Origin: Lepidostoma basale
Lineage: Eukaryota; Arthropoda; Insecta; Trichoptera; Lepidostomatidae
Assembly: GCA_022606425.2 (NCBI GenBank)
Contig: JAHDVF020000141.1
Coordinates: 1 to 64,000, forward strand
DNA length: 64,000 nt
Direction of reading: 5' to 3'
Shown: positions 28,996 to 42,000 of the stretch, one piece after another
Layout of the letters: every line of letters starts with the position of its first letter
Numbering within the stretch: the stretch's first letter is position 1
Made by a program: the position numbers and the translations under genes
Notes under the pieces: generated by a model
The model's database searches: none
What the model saw: the letters and a program-made list of their open reading frames with translations, nothing else
Told to the model about the DNA's origin: nothing

Positions 28996-31900
28996 ATGAT
29001 TTCTTGGTTTAGGAAATGTTCTTGCGACCACGTGGACAAAATACTGAAAATCAAGCATTCCATAAAGTCGCGCTCCACAGAGGTGAATGCTCTGGCTCTA
29101 CCCTCCAAGCGGTACGCCCTCCACAGCTGGAAACAGAGTAACAATGTTTTGCCTCCCGATATGGTAATTAGTTTATACATTTTTATTAACTTCAAGCGTT
29201 AAGACTGATATTCCATAATCATGAATTTATTTTTTGAATCAAAACAGATTTTTTCTTTTGATTTTAATTTTTAATAATTCTCAGTGTTGGTATTGTGGTA
29301 GTAAACGAAATATATCATTCAAATGTTTCATAAAGATGAACGCAATAACCAACCGCTTATGGACGAAAACAATATAAATTGTTTTAATTTGATAAAATGT
29401 TTTTAATCTTCATTAAAGTTTAAGAATGGCGTGGACTTTATTTAAAAATATAATAAATTAATGTTATTAGTATTATTGATAAAAATGTGATTTTTAAAAG
29501 TTTCACAAATTTGATATTGTCCTAGTAACATGAAACATGTCACTTTAAACATTTAGTATGGAATTGAGGAATGATAAATAATATAATTGGTTTTGAAATT
29601 AAATATAAACAAAACGATTTCAGATTGAGCACTTAAAAGGGATTGTTCACGGAGAATACATGGGGGTAAACATAGACAATTGCCTGCGTTCCAACAAAAA
29701 TACTACTCATTTACCCAAAAGAAGGTACATTAACACATATACATAATATATTATATATCTTGTACATCAAATATACAACTTTTAAAAGTAAGAAATTTAA
29801 ATGAATTTTTGCAAAGTCAGCAGTCTTAAAGGGTAAGCATTTTAGTACATGTGAAATGAAACAATGAGTTCTTTTAGCAAATGTGCAGAACCCAAACCAA
29901 AACATGATAAGAATTGTTGCCAAAATAAAGGAAATGAAGGGAAAAACTGCTCTTTGGTATCAGCACTATTGAAAAAAATAAACACATATGATATGAAAAG
30001 GTAATTTATTAATTTATTGTTAAGATGATAGATTTAGATGAAGTCATTTTTTCCAAGATTCATTAAAACAACAAATTTTCTTGGCCGCTTCTGTAACAAC
30101 AGCTTTATATAATTCTGAAAGGTCTTTCCCTACATTAGAAGTACAATATTTCTCTATTTCAGAGAGTCGAGTTTAACTTGCATCATATTCAATGAGCTGT
30201 GCTGCCTGATGGGTGTCGATGTGAACAAGCCTAAAGAACCAAAACAAAAGTCTCTAATCCTAATGGCAAAAAAGGTAAATCTTTAAAATTTCACCACATT
30301 GCGTATACTCCAATCAATTTAATATATGTATTTGTGATTTTTTTGATAAATTATGATTTTAGTTGAGCATCTGGATTAAAGAGATGACAGAGAAAAAAGG
30401 CTCAGTGAAATGTGATGAACAAGTATTGGCAGGTGAGTCATATCGGTGGTTGAAGTCGTATTCCTCACGATTGAGGGTTGTGTCCATCCTGTAAACTATT
30501 GACCATGGCACGCCATGTTCTCCTGTCACCCGTCAGTGTCCAGGCTGTAGCTAATGAGAGACCAGTCAGATCCCTGATTTGATCGGACCAGCGGCTCGGT
30601 GGTCGTTCCCCTCACTTTGCCCATGATCATGAACTTTTCAAGGTTGTTCTTATCTCTCTGGGCTATGCGTACAAAATATTTGAACACTCTCTGAGAGCAC
30701 ATCCGCGAGAGTCTTGCCCTGATACCCAGCTGGTCAACGATTGACTGGTTTGTTCTTCTTGCCGTCCAGGGTATACGCAGCATCCAAGACTCGCAACCAT
30801 AAAGGAATATGGAGAAAACATGGTCTTGAACCAGTCTCATCTTGATTAGATAGGGTGCGGTAAAAGTTGAAAATGATCTCTATTATGGATTGTTAACCAT
30901 ACAGCTAGTGAAATGTCACACATTGACAACTCTGTCGCCTGCAAAGGTGGTCAACCATTCCGTACATTTTCAGAAGTCTGGAAAATCATACAGAGATGCT
31001 CATTTTGTATCGAAAATATTCATAGAAAATTGTAATCTCATTTGTAGAAGCCGATGAAAAAGACTTAATAGAAGAGTTGATGGAGTGCAATTGTAACAAA
31101 AAAAAGGTAAGTCGGTCCACTGCTTTGTTCAAGGAAATAAAATAACACATTTATATGAAATGTTTTTCTCAATCATTGACTTATCTTTTAGCGTCCTCTG
31201 AGAAAATCCTCTGGGAAGAAAAAAAGTGAGTATATTTAAGATCATTGGAAATACCTGTACATAGCTTCGGTGATCATCCCTGACTGTATATGTTTTTAAG
31301 GGGGAAAATCCATATACATATATTATAATTATAAAATACTTTTAAAAAATGTAAAATCTCAGGAACACACATTTGTGTAAATTTTTGGGTTGAACTTTTA
31401 AGTTACAGGGTATTATGTAATATAAATGAATAATAAACTGTTTTAACATTTGCAATGAAGTGTAACATTTTCTTGTTTCTAGTTATATTGGAATTAATTT
31501 ATTTTTCTGCCATCTGCAGAATCCAAAGTGCCGAAAGAATACAAACAGATATTATGATTTGATTTTTTTTATTTTTATAATATAGATAAGTGAAATATTT
31601 ATTAGTAGGTTCAAGGTGACCGAACCTTTGCCTAAATATATATTTTTCAGCTTGTTTAATGAAATATTTACTAGCAAATTTCCCAGTTATATGAAATAAT
31701 ATATTAATAAAACACATGCAAGCGAGGATGAGAACTAGTAGGAATAAGTGAAGTGGTGACAAGTGACTAAGCGTTTTAGACCCTTCTTCTAATTTCAGTG
31801 ATAAGCATACAGTAAGTCCTTATTGCGATACTTATTTTTGTCAAAAATAATGATTTAGAAAAAAAGGCTCCAAAGAAAGATACCTCTGATAAACAAAAAA

Positions 31901-34900
31901 AGAAATCAGGAAAAAAGAAATCGAGTAAAAAGAAACCAGCGAAAAAGAAGCCTAAAAAGCAAAAAAAGGATACTAAACCACCACCAGAACCTAAACCTTC
32001 CAAGCCCGTGGTAAGACGGTCCTACCATACTTACTTATTTTTCATGAAACATATTTGTTGTCTATCATTTTGAGTACACGGAGATGAATGGTTTCAGGTG
32101 GCCCCGAGTGAGCCCAAACCACAACCACCACCACAACCACTTCCAGAACCAGAACCAGAGCCAGAACCCGAGCCAGAACCGGCGCCAATGCCGGAACGTG
32201 AGTATTTAAGAAAAACTTACTTACAGTTTGTGTTACTGTACAACTTAATCAGATTTGTTTTATTGCAATACTGGATTTTATCCATTGCGGGTTAATCATT
32301 TTAAGGATTAATTGTATCTCAATAGAGACGAAGATGTAAATTGTTTTTGTCACCTAATCTTAATAGATGGCGCTAGTGTAGATTGAACAAAAATATGTGA
32401 AGTGTTCCTCAACATAGTAGCATATATACATCTTTCAAAAATTTGTCAGACGTGGTGGTCGTAAGAAGGGTGGAATAGGGAATGTTGTATTACATAAAGC
32501 GATCGCTTTACCCAACCGATGACAGGTCATAAGTCCTGTAAACGCCTCGATCACCATATTCTGTTTCCAAAAAAAAAAAATGTACATCTTCGTCTTTATT
32601 GAGATACAATTGTTTCATTGCGACTGAAAATATTAATATTTTAACGATTACATACAATATGTCTGACACAATACATACAACTGGCTTAAAATATGAATAA
32701 TTTTAATAATATATGTAAACATTTCAGCTCCCAAAGAAAAGAAAGCAGATACACCAATCATAAAGCCGCCGATGGTGTGCGAGGAAACTGGTGGGAATGG
32801 GGGGGACGGGATTTGCCCAGACAAGGGAGATTCGAAAAACAAGGTCAAGACCCCAAAGCTGTGCGTGTCCAGCAAGCTGGAGAAGTGCAAGAGCGCAGGG
32901 GGCGGGCTGCTGCCAGGAGGGGGTGGAGGGAAGTGCTGCTACGATCCCAACTTCAATGAGCAGAATGTGATCAATGCTGTAATTCCAAAGGATATATCCT
33001 TCTGTCCGCGTGAGTGCATCTGATTATTGTTTTATTTACCACCTAAGGGAAGAGGGAAAGGTAAACAAGGTAAAGAATAAAGCCATTTGTATTGACAATA
33101 CAAAACGTAATAAAAAAATTATGACTATGTTGCCTAAAAGCCTACATAAAATTTAAACAACATTTTCATCTTGCTAGAGCATTATCAAATTAAGCCTTGC
33201 CTGGCCATTATCAAATGTACCCATGCTTGGGCGTTATTAAATGTCAATATTGGATATTGCTCTAGCAAGGTGTAACAGTCGGAAATTAATAATATTGTTT
33301 ACTGGAGTCACAGTAATTAAATGCAATTCAATGTGTCTAAGTGAATTATGCTATCTTTTACGAGAGCATTGAGAACTATGTATCATAGATACACGATGAA
33401 CTACCAGCAACTAGCAAATGTATCTACGATGAGAGATCTCCGGTTCGTCTACGAGAGTAGGTTGAATTTTGATGCACATATCGAGATAATTTGTAACATT
33501 GCACTGAAAATGTTCGGCTTCATCTTTCAGACCGGAAGAGTTTTCAGAGATCCCAGTGTGCTCAGAGTCCTTTACAACGCATTGGTTCGCAGCAGACTCG
33601 AAAGTGGTTTTGTGATATGGAGTCCTCACGAGGCAAGATATTCCGCTATGCTAGAGAGGGTTAAAAAAAAAGTTCTTAAGGTATCTCTACATGAGGGAGT
33701 ATGGTAGTTATCCGTGGCTCCATCCCACGGCATTTCTTTTGGGAATGCTGGAGACCAACTATCTGCCGCTTCGAAGAGATGGGCAACTCATAACCCTAAT
33801 TCTTTAGATTAATCAGGGGATATTTCTATAACTCGGCCGTGCTGGGGAATGTTGGTCTTTTTGTCCCTGATAGATACCTTCGACAGCGACAGGATAGATT
33901 GTTTTACCTACTGGCTATCAGAACCAACCTGCCTCTGGTGGCCCCAGTGAGAATTGCAATTAGTCTGCTGAAGGCGGTCTCCTCGGAGATCGGCGTCTTT
34001 CATATTAGTGAGACGAAAACTACGTTCAGAAGACGAATACTTTTGACTTTAGAGAGTACCTTGTCATGTTGATGTTTTAATGTTCAACCTAAGTGTGATA
34101 TTGTTTTTTATTTGCGAATGTTTATATCCTAAGAGCATACCGGTAGAGTTATGAAAATGTGTAATGCAATTGAATGATTTATGCAGAGAAAGTAACGGAG
34201 TTCAAGCAGTGTGCCAAGGTCCTCCACTGTTTCTCCGTGACGCTGGAGGTGTGGAACCAGTGGTTCTATGATGCAGTGGAAGAGGCACAGAAGAGAATAG
34301 CTTTCAATGCAGGTAGGTCAACATACATTCTCACTGTATTACCAAGTTGGAGATTCCATAAGCTATTCCAAATATGTTTTGTGTAATCGTTATGAATCAA
34401 ATAAAGCAGGAATGCAACATGTCTCCATATTATTGTCATTGGTCTCTTCTAATTTATGATTTTTATTATTTTAGGAAATAAATGTGAAGCACTGAAGAAG
34501 GAAAACGAGTGGGTCGCCTTCAAAAATAAATTAGCGAGAGAAACATTACAATGGAAATACTATAATCAGTTTGCCCAGAAATTGGTTACAAACATGGAAA
34601 ACAGATGTTCTTGTGCTACGGTGTGTACCCAAACTTTGTATTATATATCATTGGGATTGTATTAAATAGGACCCCTTCCCTCCTCTCTATCTTATCATAG
34701 TGATGGAAGGTTTGGCCGACTATATGTCATTTCCAGGGAGGCCGGGTGTTATAGTTTCAGTAACACCGCACGTGGAGGCACCTTTTTCACCTTCACGGAT
34801 CATTTCATTTCAATATATGGTATAGATATATATTTTTTTCCATGTTATCAAATTTATAGCATAGACTTGCATTCTTCTTTTAATTTTTTTCAGGATCAGA

Positions 34901-35214
34901 AAGTCTGCGATGTTTTCATCAAATTTATTTCTGTTAAATTTTTTCTATTTTATTTCATTTATAGTGTAGAAATATAAAATCAGACAATATAAAAAAAACA
35001 CGTTGTAATATGATTAATAGTAAACCCCTTTCAGAATGCACAATTGAATATGCACAGAGTTTGAAATAATACTGCATTATTTAATATCGACCAAGATCTA
35101 AACATCGCAGTCATCACGATAGTATAATGTTATAAAGCAAAAAAATATTTTCTTTTTCAGGGTTCTCAAGGGCCATCAAAAATGAAGCCCGTTTGTCCCT
35201 CAAGATACCAGTGA
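28996..35214 (+). CDS. Uncharacterised lysine-rich, Pro-Glu-repeat, cysteine-containing protein (12 exons)
   Basis: Exons: 28996-29163, 29624-29724, 30163-30274, 30363-30432, 31048-31106, 31192-31225, 31859-32010, 32098-32197, 32728-33009, 34187-34312, 34475-34620, 35161-35214. Every junction has GT-AG borders and the phases agree throughout, giving about 467 residues. Order of regions: an N-terminal part with CSCDH, DNCLRS and FNELCCLMG (1-150); ECNCNKKK, then a lysine-rich stretch with SGKKKSSKKKPAKKKPKK (about 160-220); a Pro-Glu repeat (PEPEPEPEPEPEP, about 240-262); a Gly/Cys segment with VCEETGGNGG, GGGLLPGGGGGKCCYDPNF and SFCPQ (265-357); and a C-terminal part with helical-looking, charged segments (FNAGNKCEALKKENEWVAF, NMENRCSCAT) ending PVCPSRYQ. 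No signal peptide or membrane helix is evident. I do not recognise the family and assign no function. The start is uncertain: ATG 28996 is the first in-frame Met of the exon and has A at -3, but an upstream exon spliced at the TTTAG ending at 29011 is possible. AATAAA at about 35459 may be the poly(A) signal. Confidence 0.82.
30470..30850 (-). mobile_element. LINE remnant in intron 4 of the lysine-rich gene
   Basis: The minus strand reads SIFLYGCESWMLR, then RRTNQSIVDQLGIRARLSRM and CSQRVFKYFVRIAQRDKNNL, the C-terminal part of a non-LTR reverse transcriptase. It lies antisense to the host gene. Confidence 0.75.
32311..32610. mobile_element. 300-bp MITE E in the lysine-rich gene
   Basis: Terminal inverted repeats of 28 bp with one mismatch begin ATTGTATCTCAATAGAGACG. 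Internal block CCAACCGATGACAGGTCATA. Another copy in opposite internal orientation is at 57148-57400, and a degenerate one is at 10540-10865. Confidence 0.72.
33170..33275. repeat. Small fold-back repeat (family F core)
   Basis: TTGCTAGAGCATTATCAAAT on the left is mirrored by ATTGCTCTAGCAAGG on the right, with two further TTATCAAATG-type units between. Confidence 0.5.
33345..34075 (+). pseudogene. Jockey-like LINE J ORF2 C-terminus, broken
   Basis: Reads DLRFVYESRLNFDAHIEIIC, KMFGFIFQTGRVF, LRVLYNALVRSRLESGFVIW and SPHEARYSAMLERVKKKVLK, the thumb and C-terminal part of a jockey-clade reverse transcriptase. The frame then breaks; RTNLPLVAPVRIAISLLKAV follows in another frame. It lies in an intron of the lysine-rich gene, same strand. 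Sister fragments are at 17745-17945 and 55200-55480. Confidence 0.8.
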
Positions 35215-36006
35215 AAATGAATTGTGCCGTGCAAAGCATATTTGAGTGTGGCATTATTCAATTCTCCCCTGAGAACCCCTGTTCAACAAAGAGAACTTCT
35301 AGATTGTTATTACATTTGTTTGTACAGTCTTGTGCGAGTTTAAATTAATGTCTTGTCTATGGTGTAGTCAATTAAGAGCCAACTTATTTGAGTATTTCCC
35401 AAAATTAAGTTTGTTACACTTATTTACTATGCCAGTGTATTGTGTTTTTATGCATATTAATAAAATGGGTACACAAGAAAATACTTTTTTCATTTATTAG
35501 ATTTATTAAAAAAAAACTATATAAAAATACCTGAAACACCAATAAATAAACAAAGTTTAGTCAATAACTTGCAGGATTTAAGTACAATTTTCAAACAAAA
35601 CTTATAACAATTGTATTAGGTAATTCTAAATGCACTAATGAAGTTAGTTTTGGATACAATTTATCAGTTTATTATAATTAATAACACTTTGGAAAATATT
35701 TCCTCTATTTTCATTTGGTAGACTATAAAAAAGTATGAGCAAATAAGTGAAATTGAATTTATAATAAAATTGTTGTCATTAACCTGTTATCATTAATAAT
35801 ACTATTGTTAATAATCTAAAATGTACACTTGTTACCATTAATAATAAATTGGTAGATCTCAAATTTGGAATGAAACTTTTTCATAAATTTTAGAAAAAGT
35901 TTTTGCTCTCCAACTTAATTAAAAACAAATATTATATATATTTAATCTTAAAACTAGGCAATTTAATTAGAAAAGTGGAAATTTATAACTAGGCATTTGA
36001 TCAAAT
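35215..36006. other. Convergent 3' flanks and left edge of the segmental duplication
   Basis: The two stop codons (35214 on +, 36007 on -) face each other. From about 35415 on, the sequence resembles 56755 onward: ACTATGCCAGTGTATTGTGT against ACTATGCCTGTGTTGTGTGT, and AAAATGGGTACACAAG against AAAATGGGTACATAGG. No gene is seen in the interval. Confidence 0.7.
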
Positions 36007-39000
36007 TCAAGATTGTTGTGTTGGATTTACTATTTTTTCTATATATCCCAATGTAGCGGATAGTAGGACAGTGTCACCAGTTTTAAATACGTTGGTGGCG
36101 TCTTGTGCACCCACGATGCACGGCAGCCCATACTCGCGGGCCACCACAGCTCCTGCAACAGTCACAGTGGTAAAGGAAAGTTCAATCTAACTTTACAAAA
36201 ATAAATAAAGAACAACTTTTTGAAACCAAAACGCTCACTCGGTGTATTCATTTCAAATAATAATAAATTCTACACTAGTTATGTACACTCATCAGGTTAA
36301 AATTCAATGAACTTTTAATGAAAATTATGAGCATTCCAATATTCAAGATAGGTAAATAAAACAAATATTAAAAAAAAGGAATAAAAAAAAAATCCACAAT
36401 AATACAATAAAATGAAGTTTCTCTTATGTCATTGGCACAGAATGAAGACTTACCGTGTGAAATGAGTCCACCCAACTCTGTGACAACTCCGGTCAGAAGG
36501 GGGAAGTACGGAGACCAGCCGATATCCGTGCTGTGAGTGATTAATATGTCTCCATGTTGAAGCTGCTCAATCTGTGATGAAGAAAAAATATTATATTAGC
36601 TTTGTACATAAAATAAAACTTATGAAAAATACAATAATGTCCTTTATTCAATTCAAGAAAATTTAATTTTCTCTATGATTCTTCTTCTTCTTCTTCAAGT
36701 GCCCTGTTGGGTCCCCCCAACGTTGGCGATCATCTCGGCGAACCAGTCCTCGGAACAGCTGCTCCACACTTCGGATGCCGGTCCACTACCTCACATTTTG
36801 CAGCCAGGAAATCTGTCTCCTACCGGGCCCTCGGATGCCCCTCAATTTCCCCCTCTAATATCAGTTGGAGAAGGTGGTACTTTTCCCCACGCAGTACATG
36901 ACCCAGATGTGAAATCTTCCGAACTTTGATAGTTGATAACAGCTCCCGGTCAACTCTAGCTCGCCTCAGGATAATATGTTGATTAATGAAATGAAATAAA
37001 TGATTAAATTCTTAACTATGAGAAAAGATTCTCATAATTAAACAGTTCTTTTTATTTTGGAAATTTTATTGATCAAAACACACAAAACGCCACTAATGTT
37101 ACACGAGTTTACATACCTCAAAATGTTTTAAAGGTAGTGTTCAATCATTGATAGAACGGTAGAATCTAATAAAAAATATTTGAAGTAAAATATCAGATGC
37201 AAAGAAAATTGATTACCATTTTATATTTAAAAGCTTTTTTTTTCAGTTTTAATTTATAGATATATGAGATTTAGACAAAAACAAGAAACGGTGTTAGGGG
37301 TGTAATGATTATGAAGTCATGTAGCCTAACCTCCGAAATAGTTTTAATAACGCAGGCCCTAGCGACCACCTCTCCTGAGAAGACAGGGGTCCCGACCACC
37401 TTGATGTCCGTGCGAGCTCCGACAATCTTATTGGGATCTTCGGTCTGCAGTGGCCGAGGGAAACTCCAAACCAATTCAGGAAATTCTAGCTTGTCCCAGC
37501 GAGGGAAGTAGCGCCGTCGTAGAATTGCTCTAAAATTCATTTAAAATGTATAATTAAAAAAACATGTTTAAAAATTTACACCTTAACATACCGTAAAACA
37601 TCATATTCTTAAAAACTTCTATGTTATAATATACCTCTGATACTTCTTGTTGAAGACAATTTTTTCCATTCAGTATTATTATTATTATTATTTATTTATT
37701 TGATGCATTCACCAGAGTGTTCCCTGCCATATAGGTTACAAGTTTATTGTTACATTTTTAGTACAAATAATAAAATTGGTAATTATTAAAATAACATTAT
37801 AACAATTAACAAAAATGAATTATTGTAACATTAAGAATGATATGATATATGGGTTATGTACATAATATTTGTACGAGAAAAATAACAGGGAAAATAACAT
37901 TTTTAGTTAACATAAAATTAACTGACATTATAATGTCGTAAAACTACTATATTTTTATATAAAATATATATAATGATTTGCAAAACAAAACAGGTTCTTG
38001 ATTGTTTTCCATTCAGTAATCTGACAAAGACGTTTTTTATTTTGGCTATTGGTTTTCTTGTTTATATAAAATCCCAAATTATTCTAATATTTTTAACAGC
38101 AAAATAAATTACATAAATAATTTTTAATGGTATAATTAGAAAATAAAACAACGCGTATATTAAAAAATAAAATAATCTAATCAAAACACAGAGTACTCAC
38201 TTTGTAATGAATGCTGGATTCCGGGTCTTCAAATAAGTCGCTAATTCTCCCGCCGTCAAGAAGAATATCAATTTTTCATCTGGCAACATCCATTCCTTCA
38301 CCATCTGTCTCCCCAATTGGCGATATGCCATCCGAAATTTGTGGACCATTGAGATAAGGGAGGACTTTGTTTGTTCACGCCGTGCAACTGAATTTCGACA
38401 GAGCGGTACCACGAACTTCAAAATTCGCCTGAAAATAAAATAATATGAATCCTTCCGAATTAGTCATTCTTTACCTGATTTTTCTGTCACTGAATAAAGC
38501 TGATTCATCATAAATTTTAATTTGTAAGAGACTGCACAATTAAGACAGTTGTTTAAACATGTCTACATAACATAGATATTCGCATTAATTAATATTAGCG
38601 ATGGTCCTAGTTGTTGTACCATGTGTTATGATAAACACTGGGTGTTCTAAAATGGTCTTGGGAACAGGATACCATCTTTCTTTATATTGAATATTATCAT
38701 TAACAGGATAACAAGTTTTAATCTTTCAATGGCGGTAACTGAATGCTACAACAGTTGTGTGGTAGCTTAGTATACAAGAAATAACAATTGGCACAGTACT
38801 TGGTCATATTCTTCATGGGAGAGACAAGCTGCGCTATAAGTTCCTCAGCTGTTTTAGGAATGGAACTTTTTTCTTTTTTAATAGGCACCTTAACTGTTGC
38901 CTGTAAAATCTTTAACAGCGGCAATGGTTCAATGTCCCAAGTCTCCGTTGCAAGATCAAACTGAAAAGCACAAAATAATATGTGACATAAACTGTAAAAA

Positions 39001-42000
39001 GAGTCAATAAAAAATATTCCTCAATAATAAGGCATAGAAGATACTTTAAATATTATTTAAGTGGATTCATATTTATTGATTGATTTCATCTGATCATATT
39101 TATTTTTGTTTGTTGATATCATATTTTCTTTAAACAAAACAATTTAATTAATATCAAAGTATAATTGAAGACTACAGGGGAAAAACAAAGAATGTCAGTT
39201 AAAATTCAAAATAAATGTAATAATGCCACCTAGCGGCATTTGTACGTATCTATCCACAGTAAAATATTAATATTCAAAAATCATGTGTGTCATCGACTGT
39301 GGCCAGATAATCGATTGCTAATTGCTAAGAAATATATAGACTTTGATTAGCTTTATTCTCAATTTATTCAAATTAACCTTCTACTGACATTCCTTGTTTT
39401 TCCCCTGTAGTCTTCAATTGTGCCACATTTTTCAACAATGAGAGCTTTCAGTTTTAAAAATAATGTTGTAATTTTAGACCAAAAAAAATGAAAATTTCAA
39501 TTATCTTACCTCTTTAAGACACCTGTGACCATGTTTACTCAAGAACACCGCTAAGGAACGGAATGTGTCTGGGCAATTATCCTTTAGCCATTCTAAAGCA
39601 GCCTCTGGCTTTTGACGAGAGTATTCCTCGGCTTTTCCAGAAGACTGGATGGCACGACCTAACTCCTTCAATGCTGCAGGTATTTCAGCAGAAACGATAT
39701 TTGTGCAAGAAGATAAAATTGTTGCTATATCTTGGTAATTCTCCGTTGTAAAATCTGCAATACACTCTTCATTGTTAAACATAATGAATTTTCACATCTA
39801 ATATTGACACGTCGATCTAGAGAGGACATTGGAGGCTTTTTGGTTCTTGTGCGAGTGCCAGAATAAATGGGATTGAAAGTCAATGGGCAAAAAATAAAGT
39901 ATTTGTCCATAACAATAACAGATGTTGCAGGTGTTTGCATAATGGAGTTGTACCAACTATACAACCAACCGGACATGGGCTGGGTACAAATGGAGGAGCT
40001 TTCAACACCCACACATTTACAAGACCAAAGAGAAGACACAGCATAGGAAGACCGTAGCTTCGTTGGCTGGAGGGTGTTCTGAAGAATCTGCAAATGTTGG
40101 CAGTCGGACCTGAGAAAGTTCAGGATTCAGGATTGGGTCGACTAAATAAACTTGTTGGAGATGGCTGAGGTTCACCCAGGACTGTAGAGCCAGAAAGAAG
40201 AAGAAAACATAACTTAATAAAGATAATCACATGTGTTAAATTAATAATATATTTGTCTTTTTTAACGTAAGTCCCACATGGACGTGGAACGGACCAAAGG
40301 AGTGCATGAGCAAAGCTGAAGAAAGGTCCCGCTGTCCCTATAACAGCTTTGGGTAAGGAGAGGAAAAAAGCATGTGTGAGGTACTCTAAGCAAAAGTAAT
40401 ATATTCCAAATAAAAGTAAATCCGCTTGCCTTGACGTCCCTCCAAAATAATGGATAAGAATATAACTTGCGTGAAGACGCTGCAGGAGCTAGTTATGCAA
40501 TGGTAGGTGCTGCTTTGATACAGCTCTGTAAATTTTTTGGAGATTATGTTGTTCATTTCTAGGGCCGTGTTCAGGTGGTTTAAGTCTAAATTCAATTTAT
40601 TGGTGTGGACCGATGACTTCTCGACAGCAGATTTACTTTCCCATAAGAACTGAAATATTATACAAATAATCAATATAGGTTGGTGGATCAATCACAGGTT
40701 TGTAATCAGTGACAGTAAAGATTACATGAAATATTCACGGAAGTTAAGATTTTCTGACCTTTAAAAACTTGGTTCACTGTACAATCGTAATCAGTAATAA
40801 GTTTTAACTTTAAATGTAATTTTTTTTTTCACACACTTTAAATATTTCACAATTAACAACATCAAATTGTTCTCCTTTTGTTTTCTACACCACTGTCATA
40901 AAATAATAGTAAGAACACAATTCAATATAATCCAGAAACATTCTCGGACATGCACATCGTGTGCATTTCAAATTACTTTTAAAGAAAATGGAAGTATTCC
41001 TCTCTCGCTCTCTTGTATTCAAAATATTCTCGTACTCTTTCTTGATGACATCCGAATTTTTGTCAATTTATATTATGATTTAGGGGCATTACTTACTTTG
41101 AACATTTCCATGATAGTGAAGAGCTGGATGGCTGGGCTTTGAGCCTCGTTTCGATGAAGTGCAATGGAGTGCAACTTATCATCTACCACGACGTGTCCAA
41201 ATATTGCCAAGTCAGAAATTTTTGCACGAACAGAAATATTTTTTTCGTTCCTTTTTAATAGGGTCTAAAAATAAAACACATTGCCATTATTCTAAGTTTA
41301 AAAAAAAATACTACACATATACCGTTAAAGCATGAGTGTTTTTATTTATTTATTATTTATATCTGTTTTTTACTAATTTGGATAACATTGATATATGCCA
41401 TACTGAAGAGAATATGTAGAAATTCCTTGCTCAGAAAAAGTATTTCTTTGATATTGTTTTAAATAAATGTTTTCATGTAAATAAAATATTGTACACCTTT
41501 CTTTAACCCAGGTCAAATAACGCAAATGAAGTATAAAAATGTAATGAAAATTGAAATATTGTCAAATTACTGATAATCTAATGTCGTCGAGGTAAGTTAT
41601 TCACGAAAACGGTGCTAAACAAATTAGCCTAATCATTAATATTTTGATTATTATTTATTGTCATCTATTGGCCACACAAGTGTTACATATCCTAACATTA
41701 ATTAAAAACTTTGTGTATGGTTATGGAACACAAAGTTTTTTTTAAGTAATAGTTTTGTAGATTAAATATGCAATACACTACACAATCAAGTGAATATTAA
41801 ATTTAATATTCACATACTCACATTAAAAACGTTTAAGCCCAAGTGATAATGAGTACAACCCATAATATTAAAGGAATATTCGCATTTCGGATGATGGCCC
41901 AAAATAGCTATGGAATCATCGATATGTTTGGTAATGGTGAGTGAGAGCGGAGTTGCACTTCCTGGCAACACCTAAAATCAGAGCTGAAGTTCAACATACA

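Larger units (their letters stand above)
36007..41971 (-). other. Copy 1: middle domain and C-terminal swivelling His domain exons
   Basis: Exons 15-23. The middle domain begins VLPGSATPLSLTITKHIDDS and continues through ISVRAKISDLAIFGHVVVDD, HGHRCLKEFDLATETWDIEP, RILKFVVPLCRNSVARREQT and WMLPDEKLIFFL. After RRRYFPRWDKLEFPELVW the His domain follows: DILITHSTDIGWSPYFPLLT, then ELGGLISHG split by an intron just after the catalytic His codon, then AVVAREYGLPCIVGAQDATN. The stop TGA is at 36009-36007. The intron after exon 17 has a GC donor (exon end 40430). Confidence 0.92.

Noticed and set aside
31859..32010. Lys-rich exon as a histone H1 gene
   Set aside because: The lysine-rich stretch is flanked by spliced exons with cysteines and a Pro-Glu repeat, and no globular winged-helix part is present.
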